Below, piece by piece: positions 29,972 through 40,749 of a stretch of DNA of 64,000 bases. The position numbers and the translations under genes are program-made. The DNA is from Pyropia yezoensis (lineage: Eukaryota > Rhodophyta > Bangiophyceae > Bangiales > Bangiaceae). The notes under the pieces are model-generated. The model was given only the letters and a program-made list of their open reading frames with translations. It ran no database searches and was not told the DNA's origin. The stretch lies in NCBI GenBank assembly GCA_009829735.1, contig CM020619.1, positions 5,906,083 to 5,970,082 on the forward strand, in the 5' to 3' direction. Within the stretch, counting starts at the first letter, position 1. Each line of letters begins with the position of its first letter.

Positions 29972-31406
29972 TCACGCTGCAGCGCCCCCCCGCCGGTGGG
30001 CAGCCGCAACGTGCGCAATGATGTGGTGCCGGGAGCGGTACAGGACAGTGCCACCGCCTCCACGCCCGTCGACGTCATGGTCGTTACAGAGGCCACACAG
30101 GTAGACGTGCCAGCGGCGGTGGCGGGCGGCCAGGTGCAGCCGCAGGGTGGCCACCGACCCGTACCGGCCCGTCCCGCCTGCCGCACACAGGGGGCACGAA
30201 CACTAGCGGGGCACGTCGGCGCCGCCCGTCAGCGGGTCACACCGCCAGTCGCCGCGGACGCGCACGGAAAAGGACAGGCGGCGGGCCGGCGTGCGGGCGA
30301 GCAGCCGCTGCGACCGCCATGGCGTCCGCAGGGACACCGCCTCGACCACAACCGTCCGAAGGGCCTCTGCCTGTTCGTCATAGTCGCCGCCGCCGTCGTT
30401 GTCATCTTCATCGTCATTGTCTGCCGGTAACGCCGGGCCGCCCATCGTCGACGCCATGCGGGCGGAAGGAACTGCTGGACGTGGCCACCGGTGACGCGGT
30501 GCACGGCGGGGTGTGCCCCGCCAATGTGCTCGTCCCGCCGGGGCTCTTCCCCGCCCCCGCCGACGGCCCGGCGCGGCCGCTTCCGCGGCGACCCTCGGCA
30601 ATGTTGGCGGCGGCGGCGACGCCATCGCCGCCACCACCACCACCACCACTACCACCACCACCGTCGGGGGCGGGGTAGGCCAGTGGGGGCAGCGCCGCGG
30701 GCACCCCCGCCGGCACCGCCACCGGGCGTCGTGTGCCGGGGGCGCGGACCGTCCACCACCGGCGGCGGCGGGAGAGGTCGGGGACGCCTTCTGGGTAGGG
30801 GGTGCCCCAGCCGGCGTAGAGCGGCGTCGCCGACCCCTCCACCGCCTCCGTCGACCGCGGCGACGGGGCGGGGGGGCATCGGTGGGGGGGAGTGTCGCCG
30901 AGGCCGCCGCTGCCCCATGCATAGTAGATGCGGCCGCTGCCGCGGCGGCAGCCGCCGACGCCCGTCACCGGGGGCGGCCAGCTGGCGGCCGGCCCCGTCG
31001 GCCGCACCGGCCGCGACGGCGGCAGCGGGGGAAGGGAGATGCCGGGGGGGGGGGAGCGCACCACCCCGCCGCCGCCCGTTGCGGCCGAGCCGCCCGGCCG
31101 CCCACCCCCCACGGGCGGGCCGGCCCAGGCGGGGGGGGCGGCGGGGGGTGCGGCGGCGCTGCTGTTGCCCCCACCCCCACTGTTGACGGACATGAATGCG
31201 CTGGAGCCCGCCACCGCCGCGAGGGAGCCCAGCGACGCCGCGGGGGAGACGGCTGGGGTAGACCCTGGCAGGCCCTCCCGGCTGGACCGGCAGCCCCGCG
31301 ACATGTGTGACGGGGGACGGGGGAGGGGGGGGCGGGGGAGGCCCCCGCTGCTCGCCGGCGACGCTGCCGCCCGGCCGAGGCGGTCGCCCAGCGGCCGGCG
31401 GGACAT
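29972..31406 (-). pseudogene. Paired C2H2 zinc-finger protein, disrupted paralogue of the 39280-40749 gene
   Basis: The frame from the ATG at 31406 (MSRRPLGDRLG) is Pro/Ser/Gly-rich and includes LPPLAYPAPDG followed by GVAAAANIAEG, which lines up with YPPLVVPIPS and AVAAGNWVGTL in the 39-kb gene. It runs to a stop at 30414. In another frame, from about 30480, come an acidic Asp-rich stretch and RLSFSVRVRGDWRCDPL, then an in-frame TAG (30203-30205), then two finger-like units: CPLC...HLAARH and CGLC...HVAAAH (30190-30000). The same tandem pair occurs in the 39-kb protein. One frameshift (or an unrecognised intron) and one stop therefore separate the N-terminal part from the fingers. Paired C2H2 fingers suggest nucleic-acid binding; nothing more can be said. 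Confidence 0.5.
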
Positions 31407-33552
31407 GGTGCAACGGGGAGGGCGAGGGAGGAGGCCGGCCGCCCCGCAGGTAGACGCGGGGGACGGGGGGGAAGAGGGAAAGGGAAGGAGCAGGTGATGC
31501 TGCTTGAAGCGGCCGCGCACACCAGGGGGCAGCGGCTTGGAGAGTGCCGTCGCCCGGAAGGGGGAGATAAATGACGACCGGCGAGCACGGTGGTGACACA
31601 TACGGAAGTAGAACGTGCGAGCGGGGGGAGGGGGGGGGGGGGGGGGGGGCGACGTAGGCTACGTCGCGCGCCACCGCCCGCAGCGCGGCGGCGCCACTAC
31701 CGCCGCTCCCTACGTACACATACCCCCGCCGCCCCGCCGCAGAGGCCGCCAACGTTCAGGGGGAGCGCCCACGCGGGCGGGCGGGCGGGCGGGCGGGCTG
31801 CCGGCCGGCTGGCCGCCATGCGCCGCCCCACTCGGCGGCGCCGCCGCGGCGGGGCGCGCCGTCAAGCGCGCCGTGCGTGCAGGCCTCACCCCTGCCGTAG
31901 GGGCACCACCGCTGCCGCCGCCGCTGCCACCGCCGCCGCCGCCGCCGTCGCCGCCACCGCCACCACCGCCGCCGCCAACACCGCCGCCGCTGCTGCCGCC
32001 GCCGGTCGTCAGGGCGGGGGTACGGGGCGGCGGCGCGCGGCGGCACGCCACGCGGCCGGGAGCGCCATGGTCAGGCCCTGGAGACAGGAAAACAAAAACA
32101 AAAACCAACACGCACCGTGACGCAGGACAATGAGACGGGGGAGGAGAAAAGGCGGGGGGGGGGGGGGGGGGACGGAGGGGGGGCTGGCGGGCAGGGGGGC
32201 TGGGTGGAGGGCAGCAGGGGGGACGGGGGGGGGTGGCGCACAGCGCTTCAAACCGGCAGGGGCGGGCGGTGGGAGGTGGGGAGGTGTGGCGGCGTACGGG
32301 GGGCCGGAGGGGGAGGGGGCGAGTGGGCTCCCTTTTCTCTACGCCCGCCCCAGCAACGAAACGCTCGGACGCCGCCGTGGGTACGATGCCCGCTTTTCAA
32401 TCGCGCAGGCAACGGAACGGCAGCTGCAGCGGCCGCCTCGGCGGCGCCGCGCGACGTGGGCGCACCCAAGTCAAGGTCAAGTGATCCTCGCCGTCTTGAC
32501 GACCGTTTCCCCCCCCTGACGTTGCCGTCAGCCCCACGACGCGGGGGGGTGCCCGCCCCCAGGGCCCCCCCGCTGGCGCCGCCACCCCCCCGGCTCGTGC
32601 GCACGAGGCGGGTGGGCGCAGCTGCCGCGGGCGCACCGTCGGTTGGCGGCCGGCCCTCCCCGGCCGTGCAAGAAAAGTTCCTCTCCCCCCCCCCCCCCCC
32701 CCCCCCCCTCCCCTCTCCTCTCCTCTCGGCGTCAAGGCTAGCGACCGCCGCGGCAGCTTTGGTAGCCGTCGCGGGCGGCAACCAGGCGGGGTGCCCGTCT
32801 GCGACGCGCCGCATCTGCGGCCGCTGTCGGCACCGTTTTGTTTCCCCGAGCCGCTCCGTACGGCTGGCTGTGCTGGCGGGTCGGCCGGCTACGCGCACTA
32901 CAGCCAGCCGCCAACGAACGATTGCGCTACAGCGATAGCCGCCGACGGCCGACTAGGGGTACTGCTAGCCGCGGTGGTGGGACGGGGCGTCAATGGGGAC
33001 AGGCCGTCGCCGCCACCGCGGCGTCGCTTGCACCGCCCGCCCCCTGCGGCCAGCTGGGTTTCGGGGTTGGGAAGGAGCTCCCTCCTGTCCCCGCCGCTGT
33101 CGCCGCCCCTGCACGCCCCCCGCTCGACCGCCCGCTGCCCGTCTCAAGGTGGACGGCGGCAGCTGCCTGCAGGCGGTGGGGTGGGCAACCCGGCGGCGGC
33201 GGGGCGTCGCTGCCGTCGCGGCAACGGCACCAACGCCCGCTGTTTGGCAACCAAGAATAAGAAAAAGTGGGGGAAATCGGGGCCACCAACTTCGAATGCG
33301 GTGTTTTCAATCAGGGACTTTCGCCCGAGCAGCCGAGGCGGCCCCACGCATGCCGTTGCCAGGTGGCCGCCGTGCCCACGGCTCCCAGTGCACGACTTTG
33401 CCGTCCACTCTCCTCGTCCCCCCTGCCCTCATCCCGCCCCTCCATGGAGGTGCTCTCTGGGCGTCCCCGTCCTTTCACCCCGCGCTCCCCTGTTCTTCCC
33501 CACCCCCTCCCTTCCCCCACCCTCCCCCCTTCCCCCGCCCCCGCTGGCAGCC
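31407..33552. other. Intergenic stretch dominated by simple repeats
   Basis: Poly-G tracts occur at about 31624-31650 and 32154-32171, a (GGGC)n run at about 31770-31800, a (CCG/CCA)n tract at about 31910-32000, and poly-C at about 32688-32708. ORFs here encode only Gly/Pro/Arg/Ala runs. No gene is supported. Confidence 0.6.
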
Positions 33553-34516
33553 ATGGCCTTCCCCTCCCCCACGGACCGGCGGTGGATGTGGGCGGTGGCG
33601 GGTTTTGCCGCGGGCCTCAGCACGGGGCTGCTGCTGCCAGCCCTGTGGGGCCCGACGGGGGAGCCGACGGTGGAAGTGGTACCGGGCGCCCCGGGGGGGG
33701 AGGGGGGAGAGGTGGGAAGTGCGACCGCCGCCGCTAAAGAGGCAGTGGCCGATGACCCCCCGACGGCGCCCGCTGTCGCTGCTGCCGGCGCCGCCGTCGC
33801 CGGCGCCCCCGCCAGTCCCGCCGCCGCCGACGCGTCGGCGGCAGAGGATGGGGTGACGGCCGCGCCCCCCCCCGCCCCGGTGGCGCGGTCGCCGCCCACC
33901 GTCCGCATCAGCAGCCTGACGCTCTACCCCATCAAGTCGTGTGCGGGGGTGTCGGTCCCGTCCGCAACGGTCTCATCGCGGGGCTTTGTGAATGACCGCG
34001 CCTTTCTCATCGTCGACTTTACGGGCCGCTTCCTGACGCAGCGGAAGCTCCCCCGCCTGGCGCTCCTCACCCCCACCGTCCGGGTGGAGCCGCCGTCGCC
34101 CATGGGGCCGGGCGGGGACGTGCTGGTGCTGGCCGCCCCGGGCGTCGCGCCGCTGGACGTGCCGGTCACCCCCGTGGCGGGGGGGGGCAAGGGCCGGCCC
34201 CCGCCGGTGGAGGTGGTCGTGTGGCGCGACACGGTGGCGGCGGTGGATCAGGGCGACGCGGCTGCCGCGTGGCTGGCCGCGTTTTTGGAACAGCCGGGTG
34301 TCCGCCTTGTGGTACGTTGTGGGGGGGGAGGGCGTGTGGGTCACGCGCGGGGTGAGGGGGGTGACCGGCGCAGGGTGGACGGTGTGCGTGGGCCGTGCCG
34401 CGCGGTGGCGGTCGTGGTGGTGGCGGCGTTGGTGGTGTCGACGACGGTCTGTAGGTGGCGGTGGTGGTGGCGGTGGGGGTGGTGGTGGTGGTGGTGGCGG
34501 TGGCGGTGGTGGTGGC

Positions 34517-34548
<32 letters not shown>

Positions 34549-35335
34549 TGGTGGTGGTGGTGGTGGTGGTGAAGGTAACATTGGGTGCCTTCCGTGCCAA
34601 TAGCTTCGGCCGGAGCGCGTACCGCAAGCTGAAGCTGACGTGTTGTGTTGGATTCCATCGCTGTCGACCTCTTCTCTTGTGCCGCCAACCCTTGCCTGCT
34701 CCCCTCCCCACTAGCGCATGGCCAATGACGCCCGCCGACCGGTGGGGCCCGGCTTCACCAACGGCCCTCCGGGCGCTTTCCAAGTCGCCTTTGCCGACCG
34801 CTACCCGTGGCTGCTCGCCTCTGAGGCCAGCCTCGCGGACCTCAACGACCGTATGGCTGCCGAGGCTGCTGCCATCACCGCTGCCGCCGCCGAGCCTGTG
34901 GCGGCGCCAGTCTTTGACATGCGGCGTTTCCGTCCGAACGTGGTGGTCGCCGCCGCGGACGGCCCCGACGCGGCGCCGCTGCCGCCGTGGGTGGAAGACA
35001 CCTGGAAGCGCCTGTCGGTGGGGGCGCCTACCGCCGCCGCGGCCGCCGCCACAGACGGCGGGGCGGCGGACGCGGCCACGCCGGTTGTCTTCCGGGTGGC
35101 CGAGCCGTGTGACCGCTGCAAGGTGCCTACCCTGCGGCCCGACGAGGGCGCTTTTGACGCGCCCGCCGTGGCCGACGTGTACCATCGCACCATGGACAAG
35201 ACGCGGCGGGTGGGCAGCAAGGTCATGTTTGGGATGAACCTCGTGTGTGACAGCGCCGTGGGCGCGACCGTGTCGGTGGGGGACATTGTCTCGGTCGAGG
35301 CGGCGCCCAACGGGGACGCCAACGGGGGTGACTAG
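33553..35335 (+). CDS. MOSC-domain molybdenum-cofactor protein, mARC-like, with one intron
   Basis: Exon 1 is 33553-34311 and exon 2 is 34715-35335; the intron begins GTACGT and ends CTAG, phase 0, giving 459 residues. The N-terminus has a hydrophobic segment (about residues 10-33), as in membrane-anchored mARC proteins, then an Ala/Pro linker. MOSC_N follows: SSLTLYPIKSCAGVSVPSA, GFVNDRAFLIVD and FLTQRKLPRLALL. Exon 2 supplies YPWLLASEASLADLNDRM, RRFRPNVVV, EDTWKRL, then EPCDRCKVPT (Cys385 is the expected molybdenum ligand) and the final VGD motif. The family reduces N-hydroxylated compounds with electrons from cytochrome b5 and its reductase, usually at the mitochondrial outer membrane; location here is inferred. 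The split between MOSC_N and MOSC falls exactly at the intron. Confidence 0.88.
34312..34714 (+). other. Intron of the MOSC gene with a long GGT/GGC repeat
   Basis: The 403-bp intron has a GTACGT donor and a CTAG acceptor after a C/T-rich stretch. From about 34452 to 34570 it consists almost entirely of GGT and GGC triplets, which create misleading Gly, Val or His ORFs in all frames. Confidence 0.85.
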
Positions 35336-35681
35336 TGGAGGGCGCACACGGCGCGCGCGGTAGGGATGGGGAGGTGGTCACACCCCGCCCGCCCCCCTGT
35401 GGGGGACACGCGTCCTACCATGTCGTTTCTTTTTCCTGTACACGTGGCGGTCAGAAGCACCCTCTAGGTCGTCGCGGAACCCCCCTGGCCGTGCGGTCGG
35501 GAGGCCGGCTGCGCTACACACGCGGCAGCGTGCGGGGGCTCGCGCTGCCCTTGGCAAGAATGCGTGGAGCCGCGGCGTGGGCATGTATCGCCCAGAGGGG
35601 CACGCATAGCGGACCAAAGAGCACCATGTCATGAACTGTGCATTTCGTGTAGTCCCCTTCACACAACATGGGGTGGGGCCC

Positions 35682-37081
35682 CTACTCGTTCTTGCCCGTT
35701 TTAACCGCGGCCGCCGCTGCAGGGGGCGCCCCCCCCGCCGCACCGGCCCCCCCCCTGCGAGCGCGGGAGGCCACGGCGCGCACCAACCCCCCCCCCGCGA
35801 GCGCCCCCACCAGCGGCGCCGCGACATAGACGCCCAGGCGGGGAAACGCCCCCCCCCCCGCGGCGGCGAGCGCCAACGCCATGGCCGGGTTCATCGACGC
35901 GCCACTCACGCCCGCCCCCGAAGCGATGAGCGCCACCACCAGCGCCGGCGCTGCCGCTAGCGCCAGCAGCCGCATCCCTGTCGCGGGGGGGGGAGGCGCA
36001 GTGGGGGTGGCCTTCAAGGCGCCGCCGGCAGCGGCGGCGGCGGCGGCGCCACCAGCGGCGGCGGCGCCACCCCCCCCTCCGGCCACCCCGGCCGCCCGGG
36101 AAACGGAGGGTGTCGCCGCGGGCGTCGCCGGCGGCGGCGGCGGCGGCGCGTCGCCCAGCAGCCGCGGCAGCAGCAGCAGCCCCGCACAGAGGGCGGCGGT
36201 GAGGGCGGCCTCGGCAGCCGCCGCGGTAGTCGCACTGACGCCCGCCGCGGGCGCCGGCGGCGCCAGCAGCCCCGCCGTCAGCGGCGAGCGGGCGGGCGCG
36301 GCCGCCCACGCGGCGGTGACGGCGAGCGTGTGACCCGCCAGCTGCGCGGGGAGGGCCAGCGCGAGCTCCCAGAGCGAGAGCTGTACCCCGAAGAAGGGGG
36401 GGGGGGGGGGGGGTGGGGGGGGGGGGAGGAAAGGGGATGGGGAGGGGAAAAAGCCGTAAAAGTGTGGGCGCTGACCGGCGTCCAACGCCACCGGGTGACA
36501 GCGCCCCGCGGCAGCATGGTGAGTAACCAAGCAGGCGCTCGGCAGAGCCCCTCTCGCGTCCACGCAGGCAGCCCGCCCACCCCTCGCCGCCCTGAACGGT
36601 ACCCGTCGGGGCGCCTCTGCAAACCTCTATGGGCCCTCCTTTGCTCCCACCCCCGCTTCCCTCACCACCAACAATCCCGCCTCCTCCTCAACCCCCTCTG
36701 CCCGCCTGCCACACCACACTGGAGCTCCCGACGCACCTGCCCCGCGACGGTCGCCGCCACCGCAATCGCCGGGTTCATGGTCGCCCCAAAGCCCAGCCCC
36801 AGCCCCTCCCACGCCACCATCAGCGGCAGGAGGGCCGACAGGAAGAGCCCAAACGGCGGCACCGCCACCGCCGGCGGCGGCGCCACCCCCACCGCCGCCG
36901 CGGCGGTCGCCGCGGCGGCGGCCAGGCGCGGAAACGCCGCCGACGGGGAGGCGGCGTGCAGCGCCGGCGCATGCGTGGCGCCCAGCACGCCCAGCACCGC
37001 GGTCGTCCACAGCGCCGACGCGGCCACCTCGCGGAGGAGGATGGTGCGCGCGGCGGGGGCGCCGCTGCCGCCGGGTGCCAT
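35682..37081 (-). CDS. Aquaporin-like channel (MIP family), two exons
   Basis: Exon 1 is 37081-36737 and exon 2 is 36380-35682; the intron (36736-36381, minus strand) begins GTGCGT and ends TACAG, phase 0, for 347 residues. The start ATG gives MAPGGSGAPAART. The first half has a membrane helix with LLREVAASALWTTAVLGVLG (conserved Glu) and a second ending GLGFGATMNPAIAVAATVAG, with NPA at residues 103-105. Exon 2 gives a third helix (LSLWELALALPAQLAG), a fourth with a conserved Glu (AAAAEAALTAALCAGLLLL), a fifth, the second NPA in GASMNPAMAL (residues 279-281), and a sixth. Ala/Pro-rich loops are long. Such channels pass water or small neutral solutes; which membrane is unknown. The two inverted halves are divided between the exons. 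Confidence 0.88.
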
Positions 37082-37591
37082 GGGGGGCAAGCGACAGGGG
37101 GGGGGGGGGGGGGGGGGCGGGAGGGACGGGGAAGGGACCCCGCGACGGAAGGAGGTGGGCGTGGGCGTGTGGCGCGTGGGCGTGGAGGGCGGGAGAGACA
37201 GCCGCGACGTGCAGGGGGGGGGGGAGGAGAGGCGACTGGCACAGGGCGGCGGCGGGCACTGGATCCCAGCGTGCAGCGGCTCGTTCTGGCAAGAGAGCCG
37301 CGGCGGTCGCTCTGCTCCCAATGCCGGCAGCAGGCTGGCGTCGTCGGCGACCGTCCAGCCGCGCCTCGCCAGCCCCGTCGGCGCCAAGCGGGGGGGTGCA
37401 GAGACGGTCTCGGTCAGGGGGAACGAGCCGCCAAGACGGTGGCTAAAGTACGAGGTGGTCAGCGCGTCGCCCACCCAGACCCCCTACAGGCAGCTGCCAG
37501 TGGGGCCTGGACGTCGTGGCAGGCCAGTCAAGCGGCCATGTGCCTTATTTTCATTCTATTTTTATGGTTTATTTACGTCTCACACGTGGAC

Positions 37592-37628
37592 ACGCACACA
37601 CACACACACACACATACACACACACACA
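37592..37628. repeat. (CA)n microsatellite, left of the TIR element
   Basis: An almost pure CA repeat ends at the left terminus of the element at 37629. The repeat resumes at the element's right end. Confidence 0.9.
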
Positions 37629-39125
37629 GGCTCGGGTATATACCATGCACACACACGAGCTTTTTGTCTTGATTAGGGATGCTTTTGATTATTGATTTGC
37701 GCTTTGCGGGCTATATGAAAAGTTTTAAAGTTTTCGAATGTTTTTGCTCGACCAGGAAGGAGGCAGTGGAGCGAACGGCGTCCTCTCGCATGACTGCGGT
37801 CGTCGGACTTCCAGAAGCTGCACTATAGATGGCACTATTGATGGCGACGTATTATGGTGGAGAGGGACCGCCGGGGGGGGTAAGGAGATGGCACCACCTT
37901 GACCTGAATGGGGTTTGAGGGTGGCGGCGTGGCGAGGCGTCCTTGCGCAGGTCTCTCATGTGAGCGGGGAAGAACGGCGCGAGAGAAGAGATCGTGCGGG
38001 GAGGTGGAAAGGTCTCTTGCAATATAGAAATGGGCGAGTCATTGAGGGGAGCAGGGGCGCAGGGCGCGGCGGAGAGGGTCGCGGCTGTCCAGCAACCTGC
38101 CCCCCCTACTGCACGCAATGAAGCCAAGCGGAAGGAGGGGCAGAGGGCTGCCGAAAGCGTCGACGGCGCTCCCTCCGCCCCTTCAACCGCGCGCCCGCGA
38201 CGGAGGTCGATTGCCACCCCCGCCGCTGCCGAGGGGCCTGCGCCGCAGGGTGCGACGGGGGCCGGGGCGTGAGCGCCGGTGTCCGCCACGGGCAGGAGGT
38301 GGGGGCCTCGACGCGGCCGGCGGGGCGTCAGCGGCGCTCGCGGACGCACTTACAAATGTAGTAGGGGGTGGCGGCGGCCCCATGGGCGGTGACTCGACCC
38401 CGTCCGCGGCAGTGACTCCTCCCCGTCAGCGGCGGTGACTGCGGCTGGGAGCCTGTCGGCCGGCGCTGCTGCCAGTGCCCCTGCCACCACGCGCGCCGCC
38501 GCCAGTGTGGGCGGCGCGGACCAGGTGAAGGCTTGCATCGAAGCGGGGGCTGCGGCAGTGGTGTTCGCGGCCGCCGCGGCGGGGACAGGCGGCGGTCGCG
38601 GCGACGGTAGCGGCGGCGTCGTCGGCGGCTGTTCCGGCGACGACGGCCGTCGGCAGCAGTGGCCATGCTGGGGGGGGGGGGGGGGGCTCTCGGCATGACG
38701 CGGGGTGCGAAAAAAAAACAAATGGTGATGGCGGTGAATGTGGAGGGGGAGCCTGGACATCCGACGGGACGAGGTACTGTATGGGGGCAGCCCCAGGGAC
38801 GGAAAGGTGAAGTGAGGGGCGCGGCGACCACCAGAAACCTGCCCCTGGCCAAAAGAATACGTCCAAGTCGAGGTGATGATGAATTTTCAAACTATTCTTC
38901 CCATGCACGGTGAAATATGTGAATGCAGTATTCCGGGGAATCTATTGGCTGAAGGCCAAATGCCCTCGTACGCTGTGAGCCGGTACATACTACATGCGGC
39001 TAGGAATCGTCGAGAGCGGTCGCTCCCGTCCATCAGTTACTGAACGAACCTGGGCCAGGTCGGATTCTATTGGCCGGAAGAGTACTGGAGAAATTTAGAG
39101 CTCGTGTGTACATGGTATCGGGGCC
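37629..39125. mobile_element. Non-autonomous TIR transposon, about 1.5 kb, inserted in a (CA)n tract
   Basis: The left end GGCTCGGGTATATACCATGC, continuing ACACACACGAGCT, is mirrored at 39099-39125, which reads inward GGCCCCGATACCATGTACAC and GAGCTC. Both share GGCYC...ATACCATG with the element at 15620-17190, so they form one family. The flanks are CACACACA on both sides, consistent with an 8-bp duplication, although the repeat makes this uninformative. The interior has T-rich ends, GC-rich low-complexity sequence and no transposase ORF. Confidence 0.65.
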
Positions 39126-39156
<31 letters not shown>

Positions 39157-39195
39157 ACATATACACACACAAACACACTCACACACACACACACA
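39126..39195. repeat. (CA)n microsatellite, right of the TIR element
   Basis: A CA repeat with occasional T or A interruptions begins directly at the right terminus of the element. It also produces artefactual ORFs of alternating residues. Confidence 0.9.
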
Positions 39196-39279
39196 ATGGT
39201 CACAGCGCGGCACAACTGCGCCCGCCCCACCCCCCCCATCCGTATCCTTCGAGCCCCCGACACAAGCGGGTCGACTCTG

Positions 39280-40749
39280 TCAGCGCCGACGTCCCCCCCC
39301 CAACCCGAGCACCTCGCCCAGCGCCGTCACCACGCGCCCACTCCGCCGCGCGGGGGCCTCAGTCCACATCGGCTCTGCCGGCGGGGGGTCCCCGCGGTGC
39401 AGCGCAAGCATCGCCGCACCGGGCCCGCCGCGGCCCGGCATCGGCCGCACATAGGTCCCGTCGGCCCGCAGGTAGTTCTCTCGCCAGTTCCCCGCCGGGT
39501 CCACATGGTGGTGCCAAAGGACGTGGAACCGCGTGGCGGCAAAGGAGCGGAACAGCTGCGGCTCCCCCGTCGCGCACGCGCCACAGACGTAGAGTCTCCC
39601 CCGCCCGTGTCGCAGCGCCATGTGGGCAGCCAGCCGGCGGAGCGACGGGTAGGGTGGGCGCGGCCGGATGCACAGGGGGCACGCCCACGAGCGGCCGCCC
39701 GCGTCGGCTGGGGGAGGGGGCCCGCCGGGCGGCACCCGCGCGGTGCGGGCCACCACCCACCGCGGGGGGCGCGCATTGTCGGCGCCGCGGCGCCGCGGCT
39801 GCGGCGACGGCGGCGACGGCGGCGGCGGCGGATCGATGGTCAACGCCCGCAGGCGGGAGCCGGCAGCCGCCCAAGCCGGCCCGTCCATGAGGGTGCCTAC
39901 CCAGTTGCCAGCGGCCACTGCGTCTTCCGACGTCAGTCGGCTGGGAATCGGCACCACCAGCGGGGGGTAGACGAGACGCGGCGCGCCGGGGCGGTGTTCT
40001 CGCATCCGAGGGCCTGAGGGGATGACCCCCTGCTCAATTTGCATAGGCACATCCGAGTCTGTAGAGGAGGTGCTCAACGACAGCGCCGTCGCGCGCCACG
40101 TCGGCGCGCTGGCAGCACGTTGACGGGGGCGGGGGGGGGCGTCCCGGCCAGACGAGGCTGTGCCCGCCGCTGTTGCCTGTGCCGGTGCCTGCCGGGTGCC
40201 GACCGCCGCCGTCGCCGATGCCGCCGCCGTCGCCGCTGCCGCCGACGTCGCCGCTGCCGCCGCCGGTACCGCAGGCGCCCTCCCAGCTGGACCTCCGGTC
40301 GATGGCATCGGCGACAGCCAGAACTGTTCGCCCACGAGGCGCTGCCCCGCTGGGTTGGCAATGACGATAATATCGCCGGGCATCAGGCGGGCGCGCACCG
40401 GGCCGGGTTCCACCAACCCCCTGAGTTCGGCTGTCGCGCGTGTATCCCGGTAGCCGACCATTAACGCCGACGACGCTATATCCTCGTTGCTCGGTGGGGC
40501 CCAGCCATACCGCGCAAACGCCTGAGACGCAGTCATGATCGTGCCGACGCTAGACAGTGGCGAGGTGGACGCGCCGCTCGACTCAGACGACGTCTCTGCC
40601 GCGACCGTCGCCGGTGCCGGCTGGGCGCTGACCCCCGCCGGCGCCGCCGGCGCCGCTGCCGCCGCTGCCGCCGCTGCCGCCGCTGCCGCCGCTGCCGCCG
40701 CCGTTGTTTCGTCGGAAGTTGACATAATGCGTCGACGGGGCGACGGCAC
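39280..40749 (-). CDS. Paired C2H2 zinc-finger protein of unknown function
   Basis: An uninterrupted frame of 489 codons from the ATG at 40749 (the ATG at 40725, MSTSDETT, is an alternative). The N-terminus has a poly-Ala run encoded by GCC repeats, then a compact region with LMVGYRDTRATAELRGL and RLMPGDIIVIANPAGQ that looks folded. A Ser/Thr-rich linker follows, then YPPLVVPIPS and AVAAGNWVGTLMDGPAW. From residue 357 come two finger-like units: CPLC with HMALRH, and CGAC with FHVLWHH. The C-terminal part is Arg/Pro/Gly-rich. The disrupted paralogue at 29972-31406 shares the finger pair and part of the linker, which supports a real gene family. C2H2 pairs suggest DNA or RNA binding; I cannot name a family. 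Confidence 0.65.
   Translation of the reverse strand: MPSPRRRIMSTSDETTAAAAAAAAAAAAAAAAAPAAPAGVSAQPAPATVAAETSSESSGASTSPLSSVGTIMTASQAFARYGWAPPSNEDIASSALMVGYRDTRATAELRGLVEPGPVRARLMPGDIIVIANPAGQRLVGEQFWLSPMPSTGGPAGRAPAVPAAAAATSAAAATAAASATAAVGTRQAPAQATAAGTASSGRDAPPRPRQRAASAPTWRATALSLSTSSTDSDVPMQIEQGVIPSGPRMREHRPGAPRLVYPPLVVPIPSRLTSEDAVAAGNWVGTLMDGPAWAAAGSRLRALTIDPPPPPSPPSPQPRRRGADNARPPRWVVARTARVPPGGPPPPADAGGRSWACPLCIRPRPPYPSLRRLAAHMALRHGRGRLYVCGACATGEPQLFRSFAATRFHVLWHHHVDPAGNWRENYLRADGTYVRPMPGRGGPGAAMLALHRGDPPPAEPMWTEAPARRSGRVVTALGEVLGLGGGRRR

Noticed and set aside
34166-34603. His-, Val- or Gly-run ORFs around the GGT/GGC tract
   Set aside because: They are translations of the intron repeat of the MOSC gene in different frames.
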